Shown piece after piece: positions 44,546 to 56,285 of a stretch of DNA of 64,000 nt (within the stretch, counting starts at the first letter, position 1; every line of letters begins with the position of its first letter). The translations under genes were made by a program, and so were the position numbers. Source of the DNA: Branchinecta lynchi. Taxonomy: Eukaryota > Arthropoda > Branchiopoda > Anostraca > Branchinectidae. The notes under the pieces are model-generated. The model had not been told where the DNA came from, did no database searches, and saw only the letters and a list, made by a program, of their open reading frames with translations. The stretch covers positions 15,030,938 to 15,094,937 of the forward strand of contig JAKZAP010000014.1 of assembly GCA_023053575.1 (NCBI GenBank). Reading direction: 5' to 3'.

Positions 44546-45020
44546 CATCGAGCCAGAGCCTACGGTTTGCGAAGTGAAGTGGAGTTGTATAGCCTATGTC
44601 AGAGAGGACTATCTGAAGTTGTGTAGCGAACCTTTCGTTTCATCAAAAGATGTTTCTGCTTTCGAGTGGAAAGCTCCGTTCTAGCACGCAAGCAGGCAGG
44701 CACCAGTTTCAAATTGAAGATGGACTAAAATCTATAAGTGTTAAATATATGCGGCAGTTACCCGGCCCCACAGCCAACATATCTTCTTTGAGTGATAAAT
44801 AGAAAAATCTACAGAGACAAAAAAGTGGCTTTTTCCCACGGGTCCGAAAGTGCTGCCATCTATTGTTTCTGTCCATGTCTGCGACGATTTCAGCTGAGTT
44901 TATATTTTTTTTTTTTTGCACTTTGGTTTGTGGTAGAGTAACGGTATCAGATGTGCCTCTTAAACTTTAAAAGTTCTCTCATTGCTAAAGAAACTAGAGC
45001 TTATCCTTTGCTCCTTTCTA
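44546..45020. other. No gene recognised
   Basis: No supported feature. Confidence 0.4.
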
Positions 45021-45024
45021 AGTC

Positions 45025-47895
45025 GTGACGTTAGAAAGTTGGCCTACGGCAAAAAAGTCAACTTTTGAACTAAGACAGGTAGAATTTTTTCTTCGACGGC
45101 AATCGATAGCCATTGATGAGCTGATCAAAGTATATGTCATCCATTTTTTGGTACAAAAATTCCTTCATGAGATACACCAGTTTGAAAATTTCACAGGGGT
45201 TGACAACTTCATAGTAAGGTACATTGAAACCAAAAATAGGCGATACCAGTTATGATACATATAGGGGACTTTTAAGCAACAGTCGACTGTTAGCCCATAA
45301 TCATCTTCTGTAATGAGGGGTTTGCAGCTTTTGCTAGTTGGTATACCTGTTATTTGTTTCCGGTGTATTCGATGATAAGAACAATTTGGTTCCCAATGGC
45401 AAGATATGCAAGGGACTTGTAAGTAATAATCGGCTGTTATGCTACAATCATCTTCTGCGATGATGGGTTTGCAGCTTTTGCTAGCTGGAGTACCCACTAT
45501 TTGTTTCCGGTTATCTTAATGTATATCACGGGAGAGGGACTTGTAAGTAGGAATCGGTTCACGAGGGGCTAGGAATTTTTGCAAATGGGTGCACATTGTA
45601 TTCGATTTCTATAAATCTGACGGTAAGAAAGTTTGTGTCGATGGTCTATCAATGTAACCGAGGATTAACTGTTTACACAACGGATACAAACGAAAATGTA
45701 AAGCAATGAGGTAGTTTCATAATAATTAGTAGTGTCATCTATGGTATTTTAATCCTGAAAAGTTACGGATAGGTTTCTATTACCAACTAGATTATATAAG
45801 ATATTGTTCCAAGTTTTCATCCGTCACGATGTCTACGATTGAAAAGGATAAAGTACAACTGACTGCAAAGTTAATTTAGTCCCTTCTTCCTATATTATTT
45901 TGTTGTTGTTTTTACAACGCCTTTTGATCATATGATTAATTTTTTTAGAACATCCCGTTTAAAAAGCTTATGCAATAATCATCTTCAGCGATGAGGGGCT
46001 TGCAACTTTTGATAGCTGGTGTATCCATTATTTGTTTCCCGTGAATTTGATGTCAATAACGGGAGACGGACTTGTAAGTAAGAATCGGTTCACGAGGGGC
46101 TAGAAATTTTTGAAAATTGGTGCACATTGTATTCGATTTCTGTAAATATGACAGTAAGAAAGTTTGTATCGATGGTCTATCGCTATAACCTAGGATTAAC
46201 TGTTTACGCAACGGGTACAAACGATACGGTAAAGTAAAACAATAAGGCAATTCTGTAATAATTAATAGTGTCATCTATGGTATTTTAATCCTGAAAAGTT
46301 ACGGATAGCTTTATAATATCAACTAGATTATATAAGATATTGTTCCAAGTTTTCATCCATCACGATATCTACGATTGAAAAGGATAAAGTTCAACTTCGA
46401 CGGCAATCGATAGCCGCTGATGAGCTGATCAAAGTATATGACATCCATTTTTTGGTAAAAAAAATTCCTTTATGAGATACACCAGTTTGAAAGTTTCAAG
46501 GGGTTGACAACTTCAGTAGTAAGGTACACACTGAAACCAAAAATAGGCGATACCAGTTGTGAGACATTTAGGGGACTTGTACGCGACAGGCGACTGTTAG
46601 CTCATAATCATCTTCGGCAATGAGGGGTTTGCAGCTCTCGCTAGTTGGCGTACCTGTCATTTGATGAACAATTTGGTTCCCAAATGTAAAACATGCAAGG
46701 GACTTGTAAGTAATAATCGGCTGTTATGCTACACAAATCTTCAGCGATGAGAGGTTTTCAACTTTTGCTAGTCGGTGTACCCATTATTTTTATCCGGTGA
46801 ACTTGATGTCTATCACGGGAAAGGGACTTGTCAGTAGAATCGGTGCACGAGGGGCTAGAAATTTGTGCAAATTGTTGCACATTGTATTCGATTTATCTAA
46901 ATCTGACGGTAAGAAAGTTGGTATCGTTGGTCTATCGCTGTAACCTAGGATTGACTGTTAACGCAACGGGTACAAACGATACTGTAATGTAAAACAAGGT
47001 AGTTTCGTAATAATTAATAGTGTCATCTATGGTATTTTAATCCTAAGAAGTTACGGATAGCTTTATAATACCAACTAGATTATATAGGATATTATTCCAA
47101 GTTTTCATCCGTCACGATGTCTACGATTGAAAAGGATAAAGTTCAACTGACTGCAAAGTCAATTTAGTCCCTTTTTCCGATATGCTTTTGTTGTGGTTAT
47201 GGCAATCGATAGCCCTTGAAGAGCTGATCAAAATATATGCCATCCATTCTTTTGAACAAAAATCCTTCATGAGATAAACCAGTTTGAAAGTTTCAAGGGG
47301 TTGACAACTTCAGGAGTAAGGTACACACTGAAACCAAAAATAGGCGATACCAGTTGCGAGACATGTAAAGGACTTGTAAGCAACAGTCGACTGTAAGCAA
47401 CAGTCGACTGTTAGCTCATAATCATCTTCGGCAACGAGGAGTTTGCAGCTTTTGCTAGCTGGTATACCTGTTATTTGTCTCAGGTGTATTCGATGGTAAG
47501 AACAATTTTGTTCCCAATTGTAAGACATGCATGGGACTTGTAAGTAAGATCGGTTCACGAGGGGCTAGAAATTTTTGAAAATTGGTGCACATTGTATTCG
47601 ATTTCTGTAAATATGACAGTAAGAAAGTTTGTATCGATGGTCTATCGCTATAACCTAGGATTAACTGTTTACGCAACGGGTACAAACGATACGGTAATGT
47701 AAACCAAGAAGGTAGTTTTGTAATAATTAATAGTGTCATCTATGGTATTTTAATCCTGAAACGTTACGGATAGCCTTCTTCCGATATTGTTTTGTTGTTG
47801 GTTTTACAACGCTAAACAACAGCTTTTGATTATGTGATTATTCTTTTTAGAACATACCGTTTTAAAAGCTTCGATAAGTTGACAATTTCAGCATT
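45025..47895. repeat. Family L long tandem array
   Basis: Four diverged long units marked by GAATCGGTTCACGAGGGGCT (near 45551, 46082, 46837, 47548; spacings about 531, 755, 711 bp). Each holds TAACC.AGGATTAACTGTT, GTCATCTATGGTATTTTAAT, CAAGTTTTCATCC.TCACGAT and subunits of about 120 bp built on GGGACTTGTAAGTAA, ATCATCTTC and GCAGCTTTTGCTAG. Copies differ by loss of whole subunits. Frames in it, such as 45165-45497 minus, only reflect the subunits. Confidence 0.8.
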
Positions 47896-47915
47896 TAACC
47901 GACAGCGAAGAAACA

Positions 47916-48015
47916 AAACCAAAGTGTTGCTCTCGCAACACTTTAGCCGGCGAAGCCGGACAAAGGTTGCCGCAACACTTCACGTTGCCCGGGCAACGTA
48001 GGTCTAGTGTTGTGC
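47916..48015 (-). repeat. Family D-related hairpin cluster, copy 3
   Basis: Three consecutive palindromic stems: GTTGCCCGGGCAAC, a CCGGC stem around TTCG (GCCGGCGAAGCCGGAC), and GTGTTGCTCTCGCAACAC. In minus orientation the last is followed by TTTGGTTTTGTTTC, the same tail seen after the palindrome in copies 1 and 2. It directly abuts the family L array. Confidence 0.7.
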
Positions 48016-49340
48016 TCTTTCTGGGTAGTGCCCCCACTTGAATTTTCAAGGGTGCCTCAGCTATCCAGGAAAAAATCTTATAGTGACCCTCGATGCCATG
48101 CTACAAGGATAGTGTCTCTCTTGATGTCCAGAGTTCAAACTTAGACCTGACCCAGGCTCAAACGCGCCTTGAAGACATTCGATCCCCGAACAATGGGTCA
48201 ACTCATATGGCGAAACGAAATATCACTACCCTGATGAGAAACTGATTTGTTCTGTATTTCCTGGGTAGATCTGGGCCCCATTGGAAGGCCGGAGGGGGGG
48301 GGGGGGCTGCCCCTCCCCTAATGACGCCTCTGTGCCCATCAGATAGTGACAGCAACTGTGTCAAGGTACAGGTAGTGCGTGTTGTCAAAGATACCCAGCC
48401 ATTATTCAGAGGACAACCGACCCGTACAGAATTTTACGGTTCGGAGCCAACACCATAATGGGTGCACAAACATAAAACACGTTGCAGTTCGTCACAGGGT
48501 TAGGCTACTCCCAAGAAGTACCAACAGGTATTGAAAGTACTTGCACCAAGGTCAAGATAATATTGATCCTGATCCAATTATTTAAGTTTTGCGACCTAAT
48601 GGGTTCCCATTAGTTCTCAAGCATCTTGTTCTGAAGTGAGTTGAAAAACAGTGCGCTGCGTACAGGTTGAGTAGCGCATCTTTCACACCTGCGCGACAAT
48701 TTTTCACGCTGGATGTGTTTTTACGTTTTCCTTTCTCGGTTTCTTATGCTGAATCTTCGTTTCTTTCATGAATACTAAGTTTTTCTTCACGTGAGTAGGT
48801 TTTCTCCAGTTTGTCTTAACAAATTTAATTTTTCACTGGAGAATCTGATGCCTATGCGTCGACGGAACGCAAGAATAGAACTTGGTTCTATTCTTGCGTT
48901 GCGTCACCGCAAGCGCGACGCAGAGGTTACGTAGCTCAGTGTGAAAGCCTCAACGCGTCAGTGTGACAGCGGCAATACGATTGACAGTGGACGACCCACT
49001 TTGGTTATTCACAAAGACCACGCCATCTATTCTCAAAACAATGCGTCCTTCTTCGGCCTCTATTTAGGGCAGATTTTGACCACAACCTGGTGAGGCGCTG
49101 AAGGACAGACAGAAGACAGTAATAATGCGCGAATGTGCCCTGTATTTTTAAAATGGCTGAGCCAATATTTCAATTCATTTTAATTTCAGCATTCCTTAAA
49201 CAAAACATCAAACAGAACGCTCCCAAGAAGGGCACAACTGTGTCCTGTACGGGAGTGCACAACTTTTAATCACCTATTACAAACGATGACACACATTTCT
49301 CGTATTAAAACTTTTCATTTCTTTTTCTCTACCCCCCCCC
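48016..49340. other. No gene recognised; one strong hairpin
   Basis: No supported gene. A G-run lies near 48295-48306. A perfect 16-bp hairpin is at 48866-48900 (arms AACGCAAGAATAGAAC and GTTCTATTCTTGCGTT, 3-base loop). A C-run of about 20 lies near 49332-49351. Confidence 0.5.
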
Positions 49341-49344
49341 CCCC

Positions 49345-49555
49345 CCCCCCCCTACCCAACCCAACTACTCTTGATGACTATCTCTCCTTGCCGATGGAAA
49401 ATCTCCGGCTTCCCCGGGTACTCCGTGCTCCCAAAGATCGCGGTGATTCATTGACAGGATTTGAGTCGTTGAGTTTGAGTCGTACAGACACGCTTATTCC
49501 TTCTTCCTGAGGATCGCTGGTCTCAGTCATATAGATATAGTATATTCTAGTTGAA
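49345..49555 (+). repeat. Family P repeat, copy 3
   Basis: CTCTTGATGACTATCTCTCC, CCCGGGTACTCCGTGCTCCC, GTCGTTGAGTTTGAGTCGT, CTTCTTCCTGAGGATCGC, TCATATAGATATAGTATA. Matches 16365-16545 and the reverse of 11900-12125. Confidence 0.6.
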
Positions 49556-50344
49556 TGAAGCGGAACGCAGCGCTTCGTAGATGCGCGTCTAGCTGAAATC
49601 GAGGAAACTTATGATGGTGGAGATGATAGCAGAGCAATCATTATAAGCTTTTGTGAATACTTATTAACAACATATCATGGGCCATTTTTTTCGTCTTAAG
49701 CGGCACTCAGACTTCTTGTCAAGTTTGTTGTAGGAGTCTACTGCATTCAAGTCTGTCTTTAAAAAAGAATGGCGTGCTTTCCACTACTTTTCCCCTGGGT
49801 AATGACACTTCGTTACCCAAACTGTCATATAATATATTACTGGTCGGTAATCTAAGAAAGAAATCTGCAGGAGCTTCAATGCTATCCGAAAATGTCAGAC
49901 ACGCGAGACTGAGGATATCGAGGAAGAAAACGGCGAGTTCCGAAAGCGGTTACAGAAACCTGGATGAAATCACGAAGAGAGGAACTCAACCCTTGTTTCC
50001 AGGGATCTAATTACTTTATCCACTTTCTTCGGAAGGGCCTACTCAGAACTGGGAATCCTCAGATTAACTCCTCATTTTCTCTGGATAGAGGCTATCATTT
50101 AAGGACCGTTTACGCTTGTGCTGTAACATGAATAAAAATACTTCGCCCTGTAAGCCTTATCCTCCTCTTCCGTTCAACTTGAAAATCAAGTTGTATGCCA
50201 ACGTATCCACGGATTAATCACACGGAGCCAGGAGCCTGACTATGAATTCCAAGAGAACCTAACCTTTGATGACTTTAGGGACACTGAACATCCTGAAATG
50301 TGGTATTTCAGATAAGCCTCGACCGGTTTTGTGCAAATTGAGTA
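49556..50344. other. No gene recognised
   Basis: No supported gene. Short frames at 49774-50010 and 50259-50624 have no domain. Confidence 0.4.
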
Positions 50345-50530
50345 TAATATACTTTTTGATGATGGTGATGATAATCGGAACGTGAGTTCTCGTGAGTTCA
50401 TGTGAACTCACGAGAATTCGGGGAGTGAGTCCCCAGGACAAACAAAAAACGCGGGGACTCCTCAACTCGAGTCCCCGTGGAAAGGCGACAATACGCCTAA
50501 AAACTAAATTCGGACCTAGACCGCGCGATT
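50345..50530 (-). repeat. Family K palindrome-rich repeat, copy 1
   Basis: (ATC)n-like start (GATGATGGTGATGATAAT), an inverted GTGAGTTC.TGTGAACTCAC, GGGGAGTGAGTCCCC, GCGGGGACTCCTCAACTCGA and GGCGACAATACGCC. Inverted relative to 59735-59885. Non-coding. Confidence 0.6.
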
Positions 50531-50651
50531 TGAATTTCACCGTAGTGATTTTTCCATCTGTAAAAATGCAAAACCACAGAAATTCAGCGACGCTGCTACA
50601 TGCCTGGTTGCAAATTAAGTTCACAAATTAGCAGCCTAGCAAGTTTTTTTT

Positions 50652-52843
50652 ATGGCACTTGCCCTTCGGCCAAGTGCCATATAGCGATCGCAATTTCTGT
50701 CCGTCCGTCGGTCTGTCGGTCTGTCGGTCTGTCCAGGTTTTGCTAGTTCGGGCACTTCCAGATAAGCTAGGACGATAAAACTTGGCAGGCATATCAGGGA
50801 CCCCAAATGATTAAGTTGGAAATAGTCACTTCCCCGATCCGAGCACCGTGGGGGGAGTGGAGGGAGGGGGAATCCGGAATCTTGAGGTATTTTTAACTTT
50901 TGAACGGGTGATCGGATCTCGATGAAACTTGATATTTGGAACGACCTTATGCCTCAGACGACCCACTTAAAATCCGGACCGGATCCGGTGACTTTTGGGG
51001 GGAGCTGGAGGCGGCAACCGGAAATCTTGGGAAACGCTATGAGTGGAGGGATCGAGATGAAACTTGGTGGGAAGACACCTAGCAAACGCTAGATACGTCA
51101 TTGACATAACCGAGCCGATTCGGGCACTGTGGGGGGAGTGGAGGGAGGGGGAATCCGGAATCTTGAGGTATTTATAACTTTTGAACGGGTGATCGGATCT
51201 CGATGGAACTTGATATTTGGAAAGACCTCATGCCTCAGACGACCTACTTAAAATCCGGACCGGATCCGGTGACTTTTGGGGGGAGCTGGAGGGGGCAACC
51301 GGAAATCTTGGGAAACGCTATGAGTGGAGGGATCGAGATGAAACTTGGTGGGAAGACACCTAGCAAACACTAGATACATCATTGACATAACCGAGCCGAT
51401 TCGAGCACTGTGGGGGGAGTGGAGGGAGGGGGAATCCGGAATCTTGAGGTATTTATAACTTTTGAACGGGTGATCGGATCTCGATGGAACTTGATATTTG
51501 GAAAGACCTCATGCCTCAGACGACCTACTTAAAATCCGGACCGGATCCGGTGACTTTTGGGGGGAGCTGGAGGGGGCAACCGGAAATCTTGGGAAACGCT
51601 ATGAGTGGAGGGATCGAGATGAAACTTGGTGGGAAGACACCTAGCAAACACTAGATACATCATTGACATAACCGAGCCGATTCGGGTACTGTGGGGGGAG
51701 TAGAGGGAGGGGGAATCCGGAATCTTGAGGTATTTATAACTTTTGAACGGGTGATCGGATCTCGATGGAACTTGGTACTTGGAAAGACCTCATACCTCAG
51801 ACAACCACTTAAAATCTGGACCGGATCCGGTGACTTTTGGGGGGAGCTGGATGGAGCAACCGGAAATCTTGGGAAACGCTATGAGTGGAGGGATCGAGAT
51901 GAAACTTGGTGGGAAGACACCTAGCAAACACTAGATACATCATTGACATGACCGAGCCGATTCGGGCACTGTGGGGGGAGTGGAGGGAGGGGGAATCCGG
52001 AATCTTGAGGTATTTATAACTTTTGAACGGGTGACCGGATCTCGATGAAACTTGATATTTGGAACGGCCTCATGCCTCAGACGACCCACTTAAAATACGG
52101 ACCGGATCCGGTGACTTTTGGGGGGAGCTGGAGGGGGCAACCGGAAATCTTTGGAAACGCTATGAGTGGAGGGATCGAGATGAAACTTGGTGTGAAGACA
52201 CCTAGCAAACACTAGATACATCATTGACATAACCGAGCCAGTTCGGGCACTGTGGGGGGAGTGGAGGGAGGGGGAATCCGGAATCTTGAGGTATTTATAA
52301 CTTTTGAATGGGTGATCGGATCTCGATGGAACTTGATATTTGGAAAGGCCTCACACCTCAGACGACCCACTTAAAATCTGTACCGGATCCGGTGACTTTT
52401 GGGGGAGCTGGATGGGGCAACCGGAAATCTTGGGAAACGCTACGAGTGGAGGGGTCGAGATGAAACTTGGTGGGAAGACACCTAGCAAACACTAGATACA
52501 TCATTGACGTGACCGAGCCGATTCGGGCACTGTCGGGGGAGTGGAGGGAGGGGGAATCCGGAATCTTTAGGTATTTATAACTTTTGAACGGGGGACCGGA
52601 TCTCGATGAAACTTGATATTTGGAAAGACCTCATGCCTCAGACGACCCGCTTAAAATCCGGACCGGATCCGGTGACTTTTGGGGGGAGCTGGAGGGGAGA
52701 ACCGGAAATATTGGAAAACGCTATGAGTGGAGGGATCGAGATGAAACTTGGTGGGAAGACACCTAGCAAACACTAGATATATCATTGACATAACCGAGCC
52801 GTGCCTACTCGTAACAAGTGCCATATGAGCTCGTAGCTCTTGT
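50652..52843 (+). mobile_element. Family B element, copy 2 (complete, homogeneous)
   Basis: The 5' hairpin (ATGGCACTTG, CCCTTCGGCC, AAGTGCCATAT) is followed by AGCGATCGCAATTTCTGTCC and (GTCCGTCGGTCT). It ends CAAGTGCCATATGAGCTCG plus TAGCTCTTGTTTT. Flanks are T-rich on both sides. About 2.2 kb with no ORF; most of it is the 281-bp array. Confidence 0.88.
50841..52804 (+). repeat. 281-bp tandem array inside family B
   Basis: Seven head-to-tail units starting at 50841, 51122, 51403, 51684, 51964, 52245 and 52525 (spacings 280-281). Each unit is a dimer of two related half-units of about 140 bp, both with a GGGGGGAG.TGGAGGG run, a CCGGAA word and GATGAAACTTG. The first half contains ATAACTTTTGAACGGGTGAT and the second ACGCTATGAGTGGAGGGAT. 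Units are nearly identical, so the array expanded recently. Confidence 0.93.
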
Positions 52844-52849
52844 TTTCAT

Positions 52850-53474
52850 TTACAGCAGGCAATTTGGTGCAATTGTTGATCCTAAATATTCAAAATTACA
52901 CAGAGGTACCACAAGTTTTGAAGATTTTTCACAGGAATAAAAAATCGATACTCGGAGACAGCGGAGCAAGGGGTTTTATAGACTGCCATGTTTCAGCTCT
53001 TTTCGGTGAACTCTGAAAAGCCGTTTGGCGGCCTTGTCCAATCATGACCTTTTTTCCATCCAAATCTTCTTTCTTAGCCCCCCCCCCCCCTCCCCTTTGT
53101 TGTGGATCACGTTCAAGGCCCAAAGATCTAGGGTATTAGACATATCTATTCTCCATAGCGCCAAATTTTGAACGATAATGGAAAAAAAGGGAGTTAAGGA
53201 GTTACATTCTGGACCATTCTCATATCTTATGTCTATATTACCCAATTGCAAAGCACTAGTTCAAACTAGAAACCGTACGATTTTGGGATGATCTAATGGC
53301 GCGATTCAGAAGTAGAGGGCGGGGAGTTCGCAAAGCAGCTCACACAACAAAAATGTAGAAACAGATTTAGTTGGTGTCCGACAGGACAATACGTAAATAA
53401 TTGAAAGTGTTCATGTTATATGTTTGAAGGTTGTCACATTATCTCTTCTTAAAATTCCGCCATATTTTCTAGAA
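52850..53474. other. No gene recognised
   Basis: No supported feature besides a C-run near 53078-53091. Confidence 0.4.
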
Positions 53475-53475
53475 G

Positions 53476-54598
53476 AACAAGACCAAAGGTTTCGATGGGA
53501 TCCAATATTTGATCCAGTCAATTGGGTCTTGTCTTCGCCAGATCCAGTCATCGCCAGACTCCTTCAACATTTTTAATATTAAAATTCAGAAACAGATTAA
53601 GGCCAAACAGCTAATCATCTGAAAAAACAAGTGGATGAATTCAGTACGTGTGTTTACCCCTATAAGTCATATCTATTTTGACGGAAACTTCCTGCCTTAC
53701 TTCTGCCAATTTTCCGGTTTCGGCCAAATTCCGGAACTACTAGTCCAGCAAAAAAAGAAAGCTAAAAAATGAATTCAGCGTATCTTCTTCCCCCTATATC
53801 GAACATCTGATCAACTTCAACTAAAAATTTAACTTATAACAATTTTTCCGGTTCCAGCCGGATTCAGGCAGAACTACATGTCCGGGTAAAAAATGATTGT
53901 CTACATAGATTCACAGGTCTTCTAACCCTAAATCGGATATCTAATCAACTACAAATAAAACTTTTACTTTTAACAAATTTTCCGGTTCTGGCCGGATTCC
54001 GGAAGAACCACTTGTCGGGGTAGAAAATTATTTTCACATATGTGCTTAGCATGTCTTCTTACCTCTAAATCAAATTTTTAATCAACATCAAATAAAACTT
54101 TTACTTTTAACAAACTTTCCGGTTTTGCAGGATTTCGGACTAAATACTTGTCTGGCGAGAAAATGGTTTTCATAATCGTGTTCAGCATGTCCTCTTACCC
54201 AGTAATCGACTATCATATTAGCTGTTTAAAAATAGATTGTTTGCCCCTTAACTTGAACCCCCTCCACTCCTAAAAGTAGGGCTACAGAGCCCATCTACGA
54301 ACTTGACCTTACACTTGACTCAAAGTATCCTCACACCAAGTTTCATCAGAATATCTCATTCCTTTCGAGAGTTATCGTGCTCACAGACGGACAACATTTG
54401 CGATGTCATAGGTCTCCCTCCACCAGGCCCGTCTCCAGGAATTTATTTCGGGGGTGGGAGGTTTGCCTGCGGGTCAGACAAAAAGAACAAAAAGACATAC
54501 ATCAGAGAGTGATTATAATGATTATTTTTGCATGTTTCGGGGGGGGGGGGGTCAACCCCTCCCCCTGGATATGGCCCTGCCCTCCACTTACGTTTTGG
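53476..54598 (-). mobile_element. Family A element, copy 14 (5' palindrome lost)
   Basis: The 3' end (AACAAGACCAAAGGTTTCG, ATGGGATCC) is at 53476-53510. Several internal units follow, then the G-rich tract (as C-rich here), CCAAGTTTCATCAGAAT and CCTCCACTTACGTTTTGGGC at 54581-54598, where the palindrome is cut. A family C MITE (54424-54579) interrupts it near the 5' end. Confidence 0.8.
54424..54579 (+). mobile_element. Family C hAT-like MITE, copy 8
   Basis: 156 bp from CAGGCCCGTCTCCAGGAATT to CCTGGATATGGCCCTG, with an internal G-run. Perfect 8-bp target duplication CCCTCCAC at 54416-54423 and 54580-54587. Removing element and one duplicate restores the family A wording TCCCTCCACTTACG. Confidence 0.92.
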
Positions 54599-54639
54599 GC
54601 GTTAACAGACTGAAATGAGCCAGATCCAGAAAAGAGTGA

Positions 54640-55945
54640 CGAGCTGCGCTAGTGTTGATTGGGTTTTTAGTCGAGTGTTCATTGGAACAATCTACTATTG
54701 TGAGCGCTGTAGCAGCTTTCGTTTTCCGGTTTTCACCGTATTTTGTGGAGCTCATAACCCGCGAACCAGTAGAAGTATCAGCACCTAATTGAGCCTTTTG
54801 GGGGTCCCACTCCAACCCGGTTCAGGGGCAAATCGGCCCAGATTGCCTAGTGAATAATGTTCATAACTTGACCAGAACTGGACATAGGACAATGAAATTC
54901 CTTGTACATGTAGATCCTAGGGCTTTGAAATTGCACCTCTCCGACCCACCCCGTGCATGGGCAATCGGGCCCAGATTGCACAGGAGTAAAGTTCGTTACC
55001 GGTGACTGGAATCCACACATATCAAGTTGAAACTTGGTAGGTTTCTCAGCATTGGGGTCTCTTTTTACTTTTTTCGGGACCCAAACCCCACGCCCACTTC
55101 GGTCAGGGGCAATTAGGCCCAGATTGCCCATTTTTTAATATTTCTAACTTGACAATAACTGGAGATAAGGCGAACAAATTCCTTTGTGCTTTTAGATTGT
55201 AGGGGTTGGGGATATATATGTGGAGTTGACCCCCCCCCCAACCCTCCCCGTTCATGGGCAAGTGTGATTTGGCTCGTTACTATTAGCCCAAATTGCCCAT
55301 GAAAAAAGTTTTTAAGCCGTGACTGAAATCAAACTCTAAGCTGGTATACTCGGTGTAAATACGCATTTTAATGGGTGCCGACCCCCCCCACCCCTATCGT
55401 TCATGGGCAGCTAGGCCCAGATTTCCATGAGTCAAGTTCGTCTATGACAGGTCGCATCTCAAGTCCTCTTGTACATTTGGGGAGATGTATCTATGGATGA
55501 GGGTTAAACAGCAACACATAAGACGACGCGACTTGCATCTTTAGTGAACAGTTGGAAACTGGACTTGTTTATAGCCTATGATCGATGATATATTCTTTAT
55601 GAATTGTGACAACGCTGGTATTAGTTTGCTACGATTTAGTTTATTGCACTTGTTATTACCTTGCTAATGGAAAAGAGGTTTAAAGGGTCGGACGGGCTGG
55701 CAGACCATAGTTGGAACTTCGGGCAAGATCTTCAACATTTCTTTGGATATATCCTTGCAGTTTGTTTGTTGTTTGATGATTGCAAATTAGGTTATTTCAA
55801 TACTTGTTTGGGTACTGGGGATGAGAAACGTCTTGGTTCTAAAGCTGTTTATATATAATATGTGATGAAATTTTACTTTCCCACTCCACAACTGACCGCT
55901 TGCGCACTTGTTGTTATTTTTGTCCATAATGTATGTTGTCTGGTG
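54640..55945 (+). repeat. Family H repeat, copy 2
   Basis: Inverted counterpart of 33802-34918 with the same subunits (GGGCAAT..GGCCCAGATTGCC words, C-rich runs, GAGTTGACCCCC). It continues through ATTACCTTGCTAATGGAAAA and TATTTCAATACTTGTTTGG to CCGCTTGCGCACTTG, where it matches window start 1-75. Frames inside (such as 54847-55131 minus) are side effects of the repeat. Confidence 0.75.
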
Positions 55946-56285
55946 CTAGAATTTGGAGAAGGAAAAAGTTTACTCGTGTGCATAATCGTTTCGCCTGGGA
56001 ATGGTTCCTTCTCGATTTTCCTTCTTAATTCCTTCATATACTTAAATTAGTCTCATTAGTTTTGGTTTTGTTGTGAACAACTGGAATGGCATTATCTGTG
56101 AAAGGACATTAAATCCTAGGCCCCTATTCAGAAAAAGAACAAAATTAATCAAACGCGGACAAATTCTAACGACCCAATCGAGCAGCAAAAGCAGCGGCCA
56201 CGTCCAAAATGAAACCTCAGCAAAAGTTTCAACCCAAAAAATCCCCAAGATTACCAAAATAGGACATTTATATTTGCTAGAAACT
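55946..56285. other. No gene recognised
   Basis: No supported feature. Confidence 0.4.

Noticed and set aside
50841..52804. Regular repeat array considered as CRISPR
   Set aside because: Units are contiguous at 281 bp without spacers, and the context is eukaryotic.
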